The notes under the pieces are model-generated. The model had not been told where the DNA came from. It did not search any database and was given only the letters and a program-made list of their open reading frames with translations. Both the position numbers and the translations under genes were made by a program. From assembly GCF_000754805.1 (NCBI RefSeq), contig NZ_KN150731.1, positions 124,001 to 188,000 of the forward strand: a stretch of DNA of 64,000 bases. Direction: 5' to 3'. Below are positions 48,178-59,100 of the stretch, one piece after another; the first letter of the stretch is position 1; each line of letters opens with the position of its first letter. This DNA is from Yersinia frederiksenii ATCC 33641. GTDB lineage: Bacteria; Pseudomonadota; Gammaproteobacteria; Enterobacterales; Enterobacteriaceae.

Positions 48178-48352
48178 ATATCTCCCCTTGTTGACTAGTG
48201 AGTAAATCATAGGCAACAAAATGCGGAAGAAAAACGGATGGAATCTATTTTATTGTTCAGTATTTATCAGTGCTTGGTTGATATGAGTAGGTAAAAATAT
48301 TTGTGGGGGGGAAAGTGAGGTGTAAGGTGCCGCGTATTGTACAGGGAATGAC
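48178..48352. other. intergenic region left of the sRNA candidate
   Basis: Upstream region of the 60-aa gene and the end of the candidate RNA. Open frames on the minus strand through here have poor codon use and no ribosome site; I see nothing else. Confidence 0.3.
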
Positions 48353-48389
48353 CAAATAAAACGCCCCGACTGCGTAAACAATCGGGGCG
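48353..48389 (-). terminator. strong minus-strand intrinsic terminator without an assigned gene
   Basis: Read on the minus strand: CGCCCCGA / TCGGGGCG stem (eight GC-rich pairs) then TTTTATTT. No minus-strand protein gene ends here, so it probably ends a non-coding RNA. Confidence 0.7.
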
Positions 48390-48465
48390 GCGTTCCAGTA
48401 ACCATTGCTACACGGAAACGGAAATTGATTATGGGCACTTCCTGTAGAAATAGCAATACACCCAG
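48353..48465 (-). ncRNA. candidate small RNA ending at the 48.36 kb terminator
   Basis: About 110 bases between a possible promoter (minus-strand TTGCTT, 17 bases, TATTGC near 48454-48483) and the strong terminator. The terminator region resembles that of Spot 42 in form, but the rest does not match. No convincing ORF overlaps. This is inference from layout only. Confidence 0.35.
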
Positions 48466-48691
48466 TACTACTCAAAAGCAATAGATCATAATGTAAATCA
48501 TTGTTGGTGATGATAAACACCTTTACACAACTGACACCAACAATATGTATGATAAAATCCATGTCATCTTGTCTGCAAAAATTGCCTTGGCGATTCAGTT
48601 GTTTGTGTTTAGCTATTATTGGTGAATTGCTAATTCTAAAACAAATACATTTTAACCCTTCAGAACGCGTTTTAGCGATTGGGAGCATGCT

Positions 48692-49405
48692 ATGGTCGGC
48701 CCGTTTATTAACAGTGCTGGGATAATCCTCGGCGGTATTGTCGGTGTATTACTCGCTCGACATGTTCCCAAACGGTTGCAAGAGGGATTACCGGCCACAT
48801 TTGCCTTGGCCTCAATTTGCATTGGTATTGTGATGGTGGTGAAAGTTCATTTTATGCCTGCAGTGATTTTGGCATTAATTATTGGAACAGCGGTGGGGGA
48901 GTTATTATCACTTGAGCAAGGCGTAAAATGGGGAGCAAATAAAACTCGCGGTTTGCTGGAGCGAGTTATCCCATCACGTAGTACCTTGCCACCGCAAGAG
49001 TTTGCCCAGAGCTTTACTGCCATGATTGTGTTGTTTTGCGCAAGTGGCTTGGGTGTTGTCGGTTCTTTGACAGAAGGTATTACTGGTGATTTTCAGCTGT
49101 TATTTGTTAAAGCGCTGATGGATTTTTTCACCGCGTTAATATTTTCTATTTCGCTGGGTATTGCGCTGGTGGCAATTGCTATTCCGCAATTACTCATTCA
49201 AATCGCATTGGTTTTACTGGCAAAGCTCATTATGCCCTTTATGGATGACATCGCCTTTGCCGATTTTTCTGCCTGCGGTGGGATTATTATGATCGCAGTG
49301 GGTTTACGGATTGCTCAGATTAAGATATTTGCTGTAGTGAATTTTCTGCCGGCCTTACTTTTCGTCGTGCCAATATCTTACTTATGGCGTTATTTAATGG
49401 CATGA
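48692..49405 (+). CDS. yqgA: DUF554 membrane protein YqgA
   Basis: 237-aa inner-membrane protein with about seven hydrophobic segments, close to E. coli YqgA (235 aa). Signature blocks are GPFINSAGIILGGIVGVLLARHVPKRLQEGLP, FCASGLGVVGSLTEGITGD and FADFSACGGIIMIAVGLRI. Function unknown. GGGAG before the ATG. Confidence 0.88.
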   Translation: MVGPFINSAGIILGGIVGVLLARHVPKRLQEGLPATFALASICIGIVMVVKVHFMPAVILALIIGTAVGELLSLEQGVKWGANKTRGLLERVIPSRSTLPPQEFAQSFTAMIVLFCASGLGVVGSLTEGITGDFQLLFVKALMDFFTALIFSISLGIALVAIAIPQLLIQIALVLLAKLIMPFMDDIAFADFSACGGIIMIAVGLRIAQIKIFAVVNFLPALLFVVPISYLWRYLMA

Positions 49406-49433
49406 GAATTTTAGGGAGTGATATTGCCAGTTT

Positions 49434-49485
49434 CTGAAACGGTGAACTTCGTTGCAAATACCTGTCATCGAAGTAACCGTTTCAG
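49434..49485. terminator. long inverted repeat between yqgA and the KTSC gene
   Basis: Arms CTGAAACGGTgAACTTCG (49434-49451) and CGAAGTaACCGTTTCAG (49469-49485) pair almost completely around a 17-base loop, between convergent genes; likely bidirectional terminator. Confidence 0.75.
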
Positions 49486-49524
49486 TGTGGTGTAATGATA
49501 TGTTTTTATTTGATTATTTTTTAT

Positions 49525-49737
49525 TTAACCAATTTTCCGGCACAAAAACTTACCTTTAATCACGCCATCAAAAAAACGACCTTTTGAAACCACAGACATA
49601 AAATTCTGGTGAACACGCTCAGGGACGCCAAGATATTGATAAATCCCTTGTTCACGGAATTGTATCTCCAGCATGCGATTTTCAGGATCATAACCAATCG
49701 ACAAAATTCTGGAGGATGTAACAGGTTGTCGCTGCAA
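49525..49737 (-). CDS. KTSC-domain small protein
   Basis: 70 aa consisting of one KTSC domain: SSRILSIGYDPENRMLEIQF..GIYQYLGVPERVHQNFMSVVSKGRFFDGVIKGKF, with the lysine/phenylalanine pattern of the module that is also found at the C-terminus of some lysyl-tRNA synthetases. The start is a TTG codon with GAGGG seven bases upstream; no ATG is available before the domain. Function unknown. Confidence 0.8.
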   Translation of the reverse strand: MQRQPVTSSRILSIGYDPENRMLEIQFREQGIYQYLGVPERVHQNFMSVVSKGRFFDGVIKGKFLCRKIG

Positions 49738-50116
49738 TAGTTGACCCTCAGTTATACGGTGTTGATATTATGGTGATCATAAAGCATTTTAAGCATGATA
49801 ACTTTGTCGGCGATCATTATCACTGTTTAGTGAAAATATCGCTGATGTATTTTCACGAGGCACTTCATTTTGATGTCAGGTGCTGGATAAATCACAGTGG
49901 CGGATAACCGTGATAGTGTTTGTCATTATATTGAGTAGTGATAATATGAATTCCCTTTGCGACATGATCTCTGTCACAAAGTAGATTGTGTACACAGTTG
50001 CGGACCAATATAACAAACGTGGGTTAAATTGATGTCGCAACTTTTTGAAATTAAACAATAATTACGTCTTGCATGTGATCTGTCGTGTGGGTCACCACTG
50101 TAGATAAGGAATTAGA
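49738..50116. promoter_or_regulatory. thrS promoter and leader region
   Basis: About 380 bases before thrS. In E. coli thrS represses its own translation by binding leader hairpins that imitate tRNA-Thr. Here a small helix GTGA..TCAC with a CGT-containing loop (50074-50096) lies just before the AAGGA ribosome site and could be such an element. A perfect palindrome TGTGTACACA lies at 49987-49996. Assignment is inference. Confidence 0.35.
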
Positions 50117-52045
50117 ATGCCTGTTATTACCCTTCCTGACGGCAGTCAGCGTCAATATGATCACGCCGTTTCTGTGCTTGATGTTGCTTTAGACATCGGT
50201 CCCGGCCTGGCAAAAGCCTGTATTGCTGGCCGTGTAAATGGCGAACTGGTGGATGCCAGTGACCTGATCGAATCTGACGCGCAACTGGCCATTATTACTA
50301 CCAAAGATGCTGAAGGTTTGGAAATTCTCCGCCACTCGTGTGCCCACTTATTGGGGCATGCTATTAAGCAACTTTGGCCTGATACTAAAATGGCTATCGG
50401 CCCGGTTATCGACAACGGTTTCTATTACGATGTAGATATCGACCGCACTCTGACGCAGGAAGATTTGGATCTGCTGGAAAAGCGGATGCACGAGCTTGCC
50501 GATAAAGATTACGATGTCATCAAGAAAAAAGTGAGCTGGCAAGAAGCTCGCGATACTTTTGCTGCGCGTGGTGAAGATTATAAAGTGGCTATCTTGGATG
50601 AGAATATCAGCCGCGATGATCGCCCTGGTTTGTATCACCATGAAGAATACGTTGATATGTGCCGTGGTCCACATGTGCCCAATATGCGTTTCTGCCATCA
50701 TTTTAAATTGCAGAAAACATCTGGTGCCTACTGGCGTGGCGACAGCAAGAATAAAATGCTGCAACGTATTTACGGCACGGCTTGGGGTGATAAAAAGCAA
50801 CTAAATGCTTATCTGCAACGTCTGGAAGAAGCGGCCAAACGCGACCATCGCAAGATTGGTAAGCAATTGGACCTTTACCACATGCAGGAAGAAGCGCCTG
50901 GAATGGTGTTTTGGCATAACGACGGCTGGACTATCTTCCGTGAACTGGAAACTTTTGTGCGTACCAAGCTCAAAGAGTACCAATATCAGGAAGTAAAAGG
51001 GCCGTTTATGATGGACCGTGTATTGTGGGAAAAAACCGGACATTGGGAGAACTATGCTGAGCATATGTTCACTACATCGTCGGAAAACCGCGAGTACTGC
51101 ATCAAGCCAATGAACTGCCCAGGACATGTGCAGATTTTCAACCAAGGGTTGAAGTCATACCGTGATCTGCCATTGCGTATGGCTGAATTTGGTAGCTGCC
51201 ATCGTAATGAGCCATCAGGCGCGCTACACGGCTTAATGCGCGTCCGTGGTTTTACCCAGGATGATGCTCACGTCTTTTGTACTGAAGAGCAGGTTCGCGA
51301 TGAAGTGAACAGCTGCATTAAGATGGTGTACGACATGTACAGCACCTTTGGCTTCGAAAAGATTGTGGTCAAGCTGTCTACTCGTCCTGAAAAACGTATT
51401 GGTAGTGACGATTTATGGACCCGTGCTGAAGACGATTTAGCGGCTGCGCTGACTGAAAATGGTATTCCATTTGATTATCAGCCGGGTGAAGGTGCCTTCT
51501 ATGGCCCGAAAATTGAATTTACCTTGCATGATTGTTTGGATCGTGCGTGGCAGTGTGGTACCGTACAGCTCGATTTCTCATTACCGGGCCGCTTAAGTGC
51601 GTCTTACATCGGCGAAAATAACGATCGTCAGGTGCCAGTAATGATTCACCGGGCTATTTTAGGGTCAATGGAGCGCTTCATCGGTATTTTAACCGAAGAA
51701 TATGCAGGCTTCTTCCCAACTTGGTTAGCTCCGGTACAAGTCGTGGTGATGAATATCACCGATAGCCAGTCTGATTATGTCCAACAAGTGACCAAAAAAC
51801 TGCAAGATGCAGGGATTAGGGCAAAAGCGGACTTGAGAAATGAGAAGATTGGCTTTAAAATTCGTGAACATACGTTGCGTCGGGTTCCATATATGTTGGT
51901 CTGTGGCGATAAAGAGGTCGAATCAGGCAAGATTGCCGTTCGTACCCGCCGTGGTAAAGACTTAGGAAGCTTGGACGTCAACGTGGTCGTAGACCAGCTG
52001 CTAACAGAAATTCGCAGCCGTAGTCTTCATCAACTGGAGGAATAA
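50117..52045 (+). CDS. thrS: threonyl-tRNA synthetase
   Basis: 642-aa class II synthetase, same length as in E. coli. Order: TGS domain (residues 1-61), editing domain with the [10 protein letters not shown] motif near residue 73, catalytic core with [38 protein letters not shown] and motif 3 [16 protein letters not shown], then the anticodon-binding domain ([13 protein letters not shown]..). AAGGA precedes the ATG. First gene of the thrS-infC-rpmI-rplT block; its stop lies three bases before the infC start codon. Confidence 0.98.
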   Translation: MPVITLPDGSQRQYDHAVSVLDVALDIGPGLAKACIAGRVNGELVDASDLIESDAQLAIITTKDAEGLEILRHSCAHLLGHAIKQLWPDTKMAIGPVIDNGFYYDVDIDRTLTQEDLDLLEKRMHELADKDYDVIKKKVSWQEARDTFAARGEDYKVAILDENISRDDRPGLYHHEEYVDMCRGPHVPNMRFCHHFKLQKTSGAYWRGDSKNKMLQRIYGTAWGDKKQLNAYLQRLEEAAKRDHRKIGKQLDLYHMQEEAPGMVFWHNDGWTIFRELETFVRTKLKEYQYQEVKGPFMMDRVLWEKTGHWENYAEHMFTTSSENREYCIKPMNCPGHVQIFNQGLKSYRDLPLRMAEFGSCHRNEPSGALHGLMRVRGFTQDDAHVFCTEEQVRDEVNSCIKMVYDMYSTFGFEKIVVKLSTRPEKRIGSDDLWTRAEDDLAAALTENGIPFDYQPGEGAFYGPKIEFTLHDCLDRAWQCGTVQLDFSLPGRLSASYIGENNDRQVPVMIHRAILGSMERFIGILTEEYAGFFPTWLAPVQVVVMNITDSQSDYVQQVTKKLQDAGIRAKADLRNEKIGFKIREHTLRRVPYMLVCGDKEVESGKIAVRTRRGKDLGSLDVNVVVDQLLTEIRSRSLHQLEE

Positions 52046-52048
52046 AGT

Positions 52049-52600
52049 ATTAAAGGCGGAAAACGAGTTCAACCGGCGCGTCCTAATCGCATCAACAAAG
52101 AGATTCGCGCCACAGAAGTTCGCTTAACAGGCGTCGATGGTGAGCAGATTGGCATTGTCAGTCTGAATGAAGCTCTTGAAAAAGCTGAGGAAGCTGGTGT
52201 TGATTTAGTAGAAATCAGTCCGAATGCCGAGCCGCCGGTTTGCCGTATTATGGATTACGGCAAATTCCTCTATGAGAAGAGCAAGTCGACAAAAGAACAG
52301 AAGAAGAAGCAAAAAGTCATTCAGGTCAAGGAAATCAAATTCCGTCCTGGTACCGATGATGGCGACTATCAGGTCAAACTACGCAACCTGATTCGCTTTC
52401 TGGAAGATGGCGATAAAGCCAAAATCACCCTGCGTTTCCGTGGGCGTGAAATGGCGCACCAACAGATCGGCATGGAAGTTCTTAACCGTGTCAAAAAAGA
52501 TCTGACTGAGGATTCTGATCTGGCCGTTGTGGAGTCTTTCCCGACTCGTATCGAAGGTCGTCAGATGATCATGGTGCTCGCACCTAAGAAGAGACAGTAA
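52049..52600 (+). CDS. infC: translation initiation factor IF-3, AUU start
   Basis: 183 aa beginning at the rare codon ATT (AUU), as in E. coli: after the thrS stop the sequence reads ATTAAAGGCGGAAAACGAG, encoding [21 protein letters not shown]. No ATG gives a complete N-terminal domain; the first in-frame ATG (52250) would delete about 67 residues. N-domain ([49 protein letters not shown]), helix linker and C-domain ([29 protein letters not shown]) are intact. IF-3 represses its own translation through the discriminated AUU start. GGAGG of the thrS end acts as ribosome site. Confidence 0.97.
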   Translation: MKGGKRVQPARPNRINKEIRATEVRLTGVDGEQIGIVSLNEALEKAEEAGVDLVEISPNAEPPVCRIMDYGKFLYEKSKSTKEQKKKQKVIQVKEIKFRPGTDDGDYQVKLRNLIRFLEDGDKAKITLRFRGREMAHQQIGMEVLNRVKKDLTEDSDLAVVESFPTRIEGRQMIMVLAPKKRQ

Positions 52601-52696
52601 GGCATACAAGTAGCAGGCTTCTCTGCGTTTACGCAGCAAGGAGTCTGTTCGCCTAGCTAGCTCGTTGTAATTAACAATGCGAAGTGGATATATTCA

Positions 52697-52894
52697 ATGC
52701 CAAAAATTAAGACAGTACGCGGCGCCGCTAAGCGCTTCAAAAAGACCGCTAATGGTGGTTTTAAGCGTAAGCATGCTAACCTGCGTCATATTTTGACCAA
52801 AAAAGCTACTAAGCGTAAACGTCATTTACGTCCAAAAGGCCTGGTATCTAAGAACGATCTGGGTCTGGTCGTGGCATGTCTGCCGTACGCATAA
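52697..52894 (+). CDS. rpmI: 50S ribosomal protein L35
   Basis: 65 aa, highly basic ([43 protein letters not shown]). It lies 96 bases after infC; in E. coli this spacer and upstream RNA form the L20-binding operator that controls rpmI and rplT translation. Confidence 0.97.
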
Positions 52895-52931
52895 GTAATT
52901 TTGGTTTGAATTAAGACGATAGGAGAAGTAA

Positions 52932-53288
<357 letters not shown>

Positions 53289-53299
53289 GTCAGAATTGA

Positions 53300-53325
53300 A
53301 GAGGGAGCTTGTCTCCCTCTTTTAA
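53300..53325 (+). terminator. intrinsic terminator after rplT
   Basis: AAGAGGGAG / CTCCCTCTT stem with a short loop and TTTT, 12 bases after the rplT stop. Confidence 0.88.
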
Positions 53326-53356
53326 TCTTTATCTTCTTGGAAAGAAGGTCGCTGTT

Positions 53357-53404
53357 ATGATGCATGCCGTTACTTTTCGCTTCTTTTTTTACTTTAGCGC
53401 CTGA
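53357..53404 (+). CDS. pheM: pheST leader peptide PheM
   Basis: 15 codons, [15 protein letters not shown], with five phenylalanines and the same FRFFFYFS core as E. coli PheM ([14 protein letters not shown]). AAGG eight bases upstream; an ATG one codon later is equally possible. Ribosome stalling at the Phe codons when Phe-tRNA is scarce lets an alternative hairpin form and prevents termination before pheS. Confidence 0.93.
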   Translation: [15 protein letters not shown]

Positions 53405-53407
53405 TTT

Positions 53408-53480
53408 CAGGAGGCTTGCGCGTAAGAATAGAAACGAAAAATAGCGCCTAAGCCTCCCATCGTGGAGGCTTTTTTGTTTG
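53408..53480 (+). promoter_or_regulatory. pheST transcription attenuator
   Basis: The terminator stem AAGCCTCC / GGAGGCTT with a following TTTTTTG (53450-53476) competes with an upstream segment CAGGAGGCTTGCG (53408-53420) that can pair with the same AAGCCTCC. This is the expected terminator/antiterminator pair of the pheST attenuator. Confidence 0.88.
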
Positions 53481-53644
53481 TATTTCAGGGGCCTACTCGA
53501 GCCTTTGAGCTGGAACTACTTGCGGTGTTTTGCTTAAGCCAGCATTTTTAGGTAAACCGGTAGATTCTTATAAGAGTGTTGAGTATTAGATTTTTAGCTA
53601 TTGAGCTTGTGTCAGCGGCTTTAAATGGCTGCATTTCTATATAG

Positions 53645-54754
<1,110 letters not shown>

Positions 54755-54768
54755 GGCGGGAATATCTC

Positions 54769-57156
54769 ATGAAATTCAGTGAACTTTGGTTACGCGAATG
54801 GGTAAACCCAGCCATTAGCAGTGATGATTTAGCCCATAAAATTACTATGGCCGGTTTAGAGGTTGATGGCATAGACCCAGTAGCCGGCGAATTTAATGGT
54901 GTAGTTGTCGGCCACGTTGTTGAATGCGGCCAACATCCAAATGCCGATAAATTGCGCGTCACCAAAATTGATGTAGGCGGTGACCGTTTATTGGACATCG
55001 TTTGTGGTGCGCCTAACTGTCGCCAAGGCTTGAAAGTGGCTGTTGCCACTGTGGGTGCTGTGTTGCCGGGCGATTTCAAAATTAAAGCGGCAAAACTGCG
55101 CGGCGAGCCATCCGAGGGCATGCTGTGCTCTTTCTCTGAACTGGCTATTTCAGAAGATCACGATGGTATTATTGAGCTCCCAGCTGATGCGCCGATTGGT
55201 GTTGACCTGCGTGAATATCTGCACCTGGACGATAAAACCATCGAAATCAGTGTTACACCAAACCGTGCTGATTGTTTGGGTATTATCGGTGTAGCGCGTG
55301 ATGTGGCGGTGGTAAACCAACTGCCATTGACCGAACCGGATATGAGCCCGGTTGCAGCCTCTATAAGTGACACTTTCCCTATCCGTGTAGATGCTCCACA
55401 AGCTTGTCCACGCTATCTGGGCCGTGTAGTTAAAGGGATTAATGTCACAGCGGCGACACCACTGTGGATGCGTGAGAAACTGCGCCGCTGCGGGATTCGT
55501 TCGATTGATCCGGTTGTCGACGTCACCAACTTCGTTTTGCTGGAATTAGGTCAACCGATGCATGCGTTTGACCTTGACCGTATTGATGGCGGGATTATTG
55601 TCCGCCTGGCGGCAGAGGGTGAAGAGCTCACGCTATTGGATGGTACTAAAGCTAAACTGAATGCCGATACTCTGGTTATTGCTGATCAGCAGAAGCCTTT
55701 GGCGATGGCCGGTATCTTCGGTGGTGAACATTCTGGTGTTAATGAAGAAACTCGCAATGTATTGCTGGAATCGGCATTTTTTAACCCACTTTCAATTACT
55801 GGGCGCGCGCGTCGACATGGCCTGCATACCGATGCTTCTCATCGCTATGAGCGTGGTGTGGATCCTGCGTTGCAACATAAAGCCATTGAACGTGCAACAC
55901 GTTTGTTGATTGATATTTGTGGCGGTGAAGCGGGCCCGGTTATTGATGTGACAGCAACGGCTGAATTGCCAAAATGCGCCACTATTACTTTGCGTCGTGA
56001 AAAACTGGACCGCCTGATTGGTCACCATGTGCCGTCAGAGCAAGTCAGTGACATCCTGCGCCGTCTTGGTTGCCAGGTAACCGAACTGGGTTCTGACTGG
56101 CAGGCAGTAGCGCCAAGCTGGCGTTTCGATATGGAAATCGAAGAAGATCTGGTGGAAGAAGTTGCCCGCATCTATGGTTATAACAATATCCCGGATGTGC
56201 CTATCAAAGCTGATCTGGTGATGACGAAACATCGTGAAGCTGACTTACCACTTAAACGAGTGAAGACAGCTTTAGTCGATCGTGGCTATCAAGAAGCAAT
56301 TACTTACAGTTTTGTTGACCCTAAAGTGCAGGCGTTACTGCACCCGCAACAAGACGCCTTAATCTTGCCAAGCCCGATCTCTGTTGATATGTCTGCAATG
56401 CGGTTGTCATTGTTGACAGGTTTACTGTCGGCGGTAGTGTATAACCAGAATCGTCAGCAATCTCGCTTGCGTTTATTTGAAAGTGGCTTACGCTTTGTAC
56501 CTGATAGTAAAGCAGATCTTGGCGTTAGACAGGATCTCATGCTAGCCGGTGTGATTGCAGGGCATCGTTACGATGAACATTGGGATCTGGCGCGCCAACC
56601 GATCGACTTCTATGATTTGAAAGGTGATTTGGAAGCAATTCTGGAACTTACCGGCAAATTATCTGATGTTCAATTCCGTGCCGAAGCTCATCCGGCACTG
56701 CATCCTGGACAAAGTGCTGCAATTTATTTATCAGGGGAACACATTGGTTTCATTGGTGTAGTTCATCCTGAACTGGAACGTAAGCTTGATTTAAATGGTC
56801 GTACTGTGGTGTTTGAAGTGCAGTGGAACAAGCTTGCAGACCGCGCCGTGCCTCAGGCCAGCGAGATTTCGCGCTTCCCGGCAAACCGTCGTGATATTGC
56901 CGTTGTAGTGGCTGAAAACGTTCCCGCAGAAGATATTTTGGCGGAGTGTAAGAAAGTTGGCGCAAATCAGGTAGTTGGCGTAAACTTGTTTGATGTGTAC
57001 CGTGGCAAGGGCGTAGCAGAAGGTTATAAGAGTCTGGCTATTAGTCTGGTGTTGCAGGATACCGCCCGTACACTGGAAGAAGAGGAGATCGCCGCTACTG
57101 TCGCAAGATGTGTAGAGGCGTTAAAACAGCGATTCCAAGCATCCTTGAGGGATTGA
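54769..57156 (+). CDS. pheT: phenylalanyl-tRNA synthetase beta subunit
   Basis: 795 aa, the E. coli length. N-terminal tRNA-binding OB domain ([24 protein letters not shown]), B3/B4 editing domain, B5 domain ([14 protein letters not shown]), catalytic-like core, and C-terminal FDX-ACB anticodon domain ([21 protein letters not shown]). Forms the alpha2-beta2 enzyme with PheS. It ends four bases before ihfA. Confidence 0.98.
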
Positions 57157-57160
57157 ACCT

Positions 57161-57457
57161 ATGGCGCTTACTAAAGCTGAAATGTCAGAACATCTATTTG
57201 AAAAGCTAGGGCTTAGCAAACGAGATGCCAAAGATCTGGTTGAGTTATTCTTTGAAGAGGTACGTCGTGCTCTTGAGAATGGCGAACAGGTCAAACTGTC
57301 TGGCTTTGGCAATTTTGATCTGCGAGACAAGAACCAACGTCCGGGCCGTAATCCGAAGACGGGTGAGGACATTCCTATTACGGCGCGCCGTGTGGTGACT
57401 TTCCGTCCAGGACAAAAGCTAAAAAGCCGGGTAGAGAGTGCCACTCCAAAAGAGTGA
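57161..57457 (+). CDS. ihfA: integration host factor alpha subunit
   Basis: 98 aa DNA-bending protein: [57 protein letters not shown], with the minor-groove beta arm [26 protein letters not shown] carrying the intercalating Pro. Placed after pheT, as in E. coli, where it is cotranscribed and has its own promoter. Ends at a terminator. Confidence 0.98.
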
Positions 57458-57470
57458 GTATTTTCAGAAC

Positions 57471-57496
57471 AAAAGGCCGCGCAAGCGGCCTTTTTC
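57471..57496 (+). terminator. intrinsic terminator after ihfA
   Basis: AAAAGGCCGC / GCGGCCTTTTT stem with a GCAA tetraloop and T-rich tail. Confidence 0.92.
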
Positions 57497-57894
57497 TTTT
57501 TGGCCTTACTCCCTAGAAAGTTGAGGTCGTTATTGTTACTGGATCGGATTCTGTCTATCAGCAAACATTCGAGGTTCGGTTCAAGGTTCGAGAGAGTGCT
57601 ATCTGAACACTGGCCTGATGCGCTTTGGCTATTTTCATAGAGGACTAGGGAGAGGATATATTATGGGTAAGTCACTGAGTGACGAACTAAATAAGGACTA
57701 ATCTTAATTTTTAATAAAACAGGCAATCAACAATTATGAGAGATACATTATAAATAAACATGATGAAAGTGCCCATTATAATAAATTATTGATGCTAAAA
57801 GAGATAAGTTAACTTTTTATTGAAAATGATTTAATACGCTTTGGGTACATTTAGCCTGAAATAACTCGTTATTATAATGCATACTTGATCCCCC
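57497..57894. other. intergenic region right of ihfA
   Basis: About 400 AT-rich bases. A 12-codon frame (57663-57701) follows a strong GGGAGAGG but is too short to call a gene. Nothing else recognised. Confidence 0.35.
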
Positions 57895-58005
57895 TCAATG
57901 ACCAATACCGCCATGCTCGCGACCCGGTGGCGGGAAGATACAGCAAGCGGAAAGCACCGAGCTCAATAAAAGTACGGTTAGCATTAATGTCATTCGTCGC
58001 GTCAT
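57895..58005 (-). CDS. 36-aa predicted lipoprotein
   Basis: Short gene starting ATG at 58005 with GAGG five bases upstream. MTRRMTLMLTVLLLSS then VLSACCIFPPPGREHGGIGH: two arginines, a hydrophobic core, and the lipobox LSAC with the lipidation cysteine at residue 21, leaving a 16-residue mature tail rich in Pro, Gly and His. The signal is complete and typical, so I consider it real although small. Family not recognised; similar Pro/Gly/His-rich mini-lipoproteins occur in enterics. Confidence 0.65.
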   Translation of the reverse strand: MTRRMTLMLTVLLLSSVLSACCIFPPPGREHGGIGH

Positions 58006-58254
58006 ATCTGCCTCATCGTTCAATTATGTGGAAGTATAACCATTATTATTGTAATTCAATATGGATATAGCCACTGTCAACTCAGTGTTAAGAGGTGTTA
58101 GGAACAGTATTAAATAATAATATTAAGCATGAAATGATTGTATGGATATCGTCAGCGTTATGAAATGAAATAGAAAATGCGAAGTTATCTCATAGAAGAG
58201 GATTATTTTCGCTGATATAAATTTATTAACTGTTAATAATATATTCGGATTTAT

Positions 58255-58740
58255 ATGAAAAAATATCTCTTGCTACTGAGTGTTCTGTCATTAATGCCGC
58301 TGGTCGTGCAGGCAGATGTGTCACTTGATATCAATATACCCGGCATCAGCTTGCATTTAGGCGATCAAGATAACCGAGGCTATTACTGGGATGGCTATGA
58401 TTGGCGTCCGCCACAATGGTGGCATGAACATCGTGGTGCTCATATTGGTGATCGTAATGAACGTGGCTATTATTGGGACGGAGGCCGCTGGCAGCGCCCA
58501 TCAGTGCAAGATGGCCGCAATCCATTCCGTGGGCAAGAACATGGGGAACAACGGAATAATGACCGCAATGAGCATGGTAATCAGCCAAGGCGTAATGAAA
58601 ATAATGGGCGTGGACAACCCGGCAAGAATGTTGGACAGGATAATAATGGCCCACAAGGTGGTTCAAATAATCATGGCAAGCACAATAATAGCGGTGGCGG
58701 CCAACTGGTTTATCCGCCACAGAATAAAGGCAACCGCTGA
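58255..58740 (+). CDS. DUF2502 (YpeC-like) secreted protein with low-complexity tail
   Basis: 161 aa. Signal peptide MKKYLLLLSVLSLMPLVVQA, then DVSLDINIPGISLHLGDQDNRGYYWDGYDW..WW and a second copy RNERGYYWDGGRW, the GNYWDG/GYYWDG repeat of DUF2502 proteins such as E. coli YpeC. From about residue 85 it is a hydrophilic Asn/Gly/His/Arg/Gln-rich tail that is probably disordered. Function unknown. Flanking DNA is AT-rich and the gene lies between ihfA and btuC, a junction with no gene in E. coli. Confidence 0.8.
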   Translation: MKKYLLLLSVLSLMPLVVQADVSLDINIPGISLHLGDQDNRGYYWDGYDWRPPQWWHEHRGAHIGDRNERGYYWDGGRWQRPSVQDGRNPFRGQEHGEQRNNDRNEHGNQPRRNENNGRGQPGKNVGQDNNGPQGGSNNHGKHNNSGGGQLVYPPQNKGNR

Positions 58741-59100
58741 TATATCTGGCCTCTTCTAGGATGCTGGTGGCCGTGTGCACAGACCCACAATTCAAAACCT
58801 TTTGGGCATAGCCAATAATAGATAAGCGCTAATTTTGCCGCTAAAATCGGTGGCAATATTAGTGACTTTTATCAAAAAAAGTCATATTTTTCATGCAAAT
58901 CTTCCCCTTCTTACGTTAACACCCTAGTATATATCGCATCTTGCAAGTTGCAGATGTGTTGGCTGTAAACAATCACCCAAGTCACGGACTTGAGGTTCTC
59001 TTGTTGCCGCCTTCTATATACTGCAATCCATTGGGTCTCTCAGTGCCTAATGGGAATCTGATATCTTCAGGTAAATTCTGAGGTAATGGCCGAGGATGTA
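58741..59100. other. intergenic region before btuC
   Basis: 360 bases with an ERIC-like repeat in the second half. No riboswitch or ORF recognised; the btuC ribosome site GAGG is at its right end. Confidence 0.45.
58925..59035. repeat. degenerate ERIC-like intergenic repeat
   Basis: In order: TTGCAAGTTGCAG, TGTTGGCTG, CAATCACCCAAGTCAC, GGACTTGAGG, TTGCCGCCTTC, ACTGCAATCCATTGGGT. These are the landmarks of the ERIC core and its Yersinia flanks, in the same orientation as the copy after amiD. Confidence 0.6.

Noticed and set aside
48257-48688. 143-codon minus-strand frame opposite the yqgA promoter
   Set aside because: No ribosome site, odd composition, and it crosses the strong hairpin at 48.36 kb; better explained by a non-coding RNA.
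57663-57701. 12-codon ORF with a strong GGGAGAGG ribosome-like site
   Set aside because: Too short to judge; no known leader role here and no regulatory hairpin after it.
58346-58795. 149-codon frame opposite the DUF2502 gene
   Set aside because: His/Tyr-rich product is the antisense of the low-complexity tail; the other strand has signal peptide and domain.
59036-59100. Cobalamin riboswitch before btuC
   Set aside because: No B12-box-like sequence or long structured leader; only the repeat and a normal ribosome site are seen.
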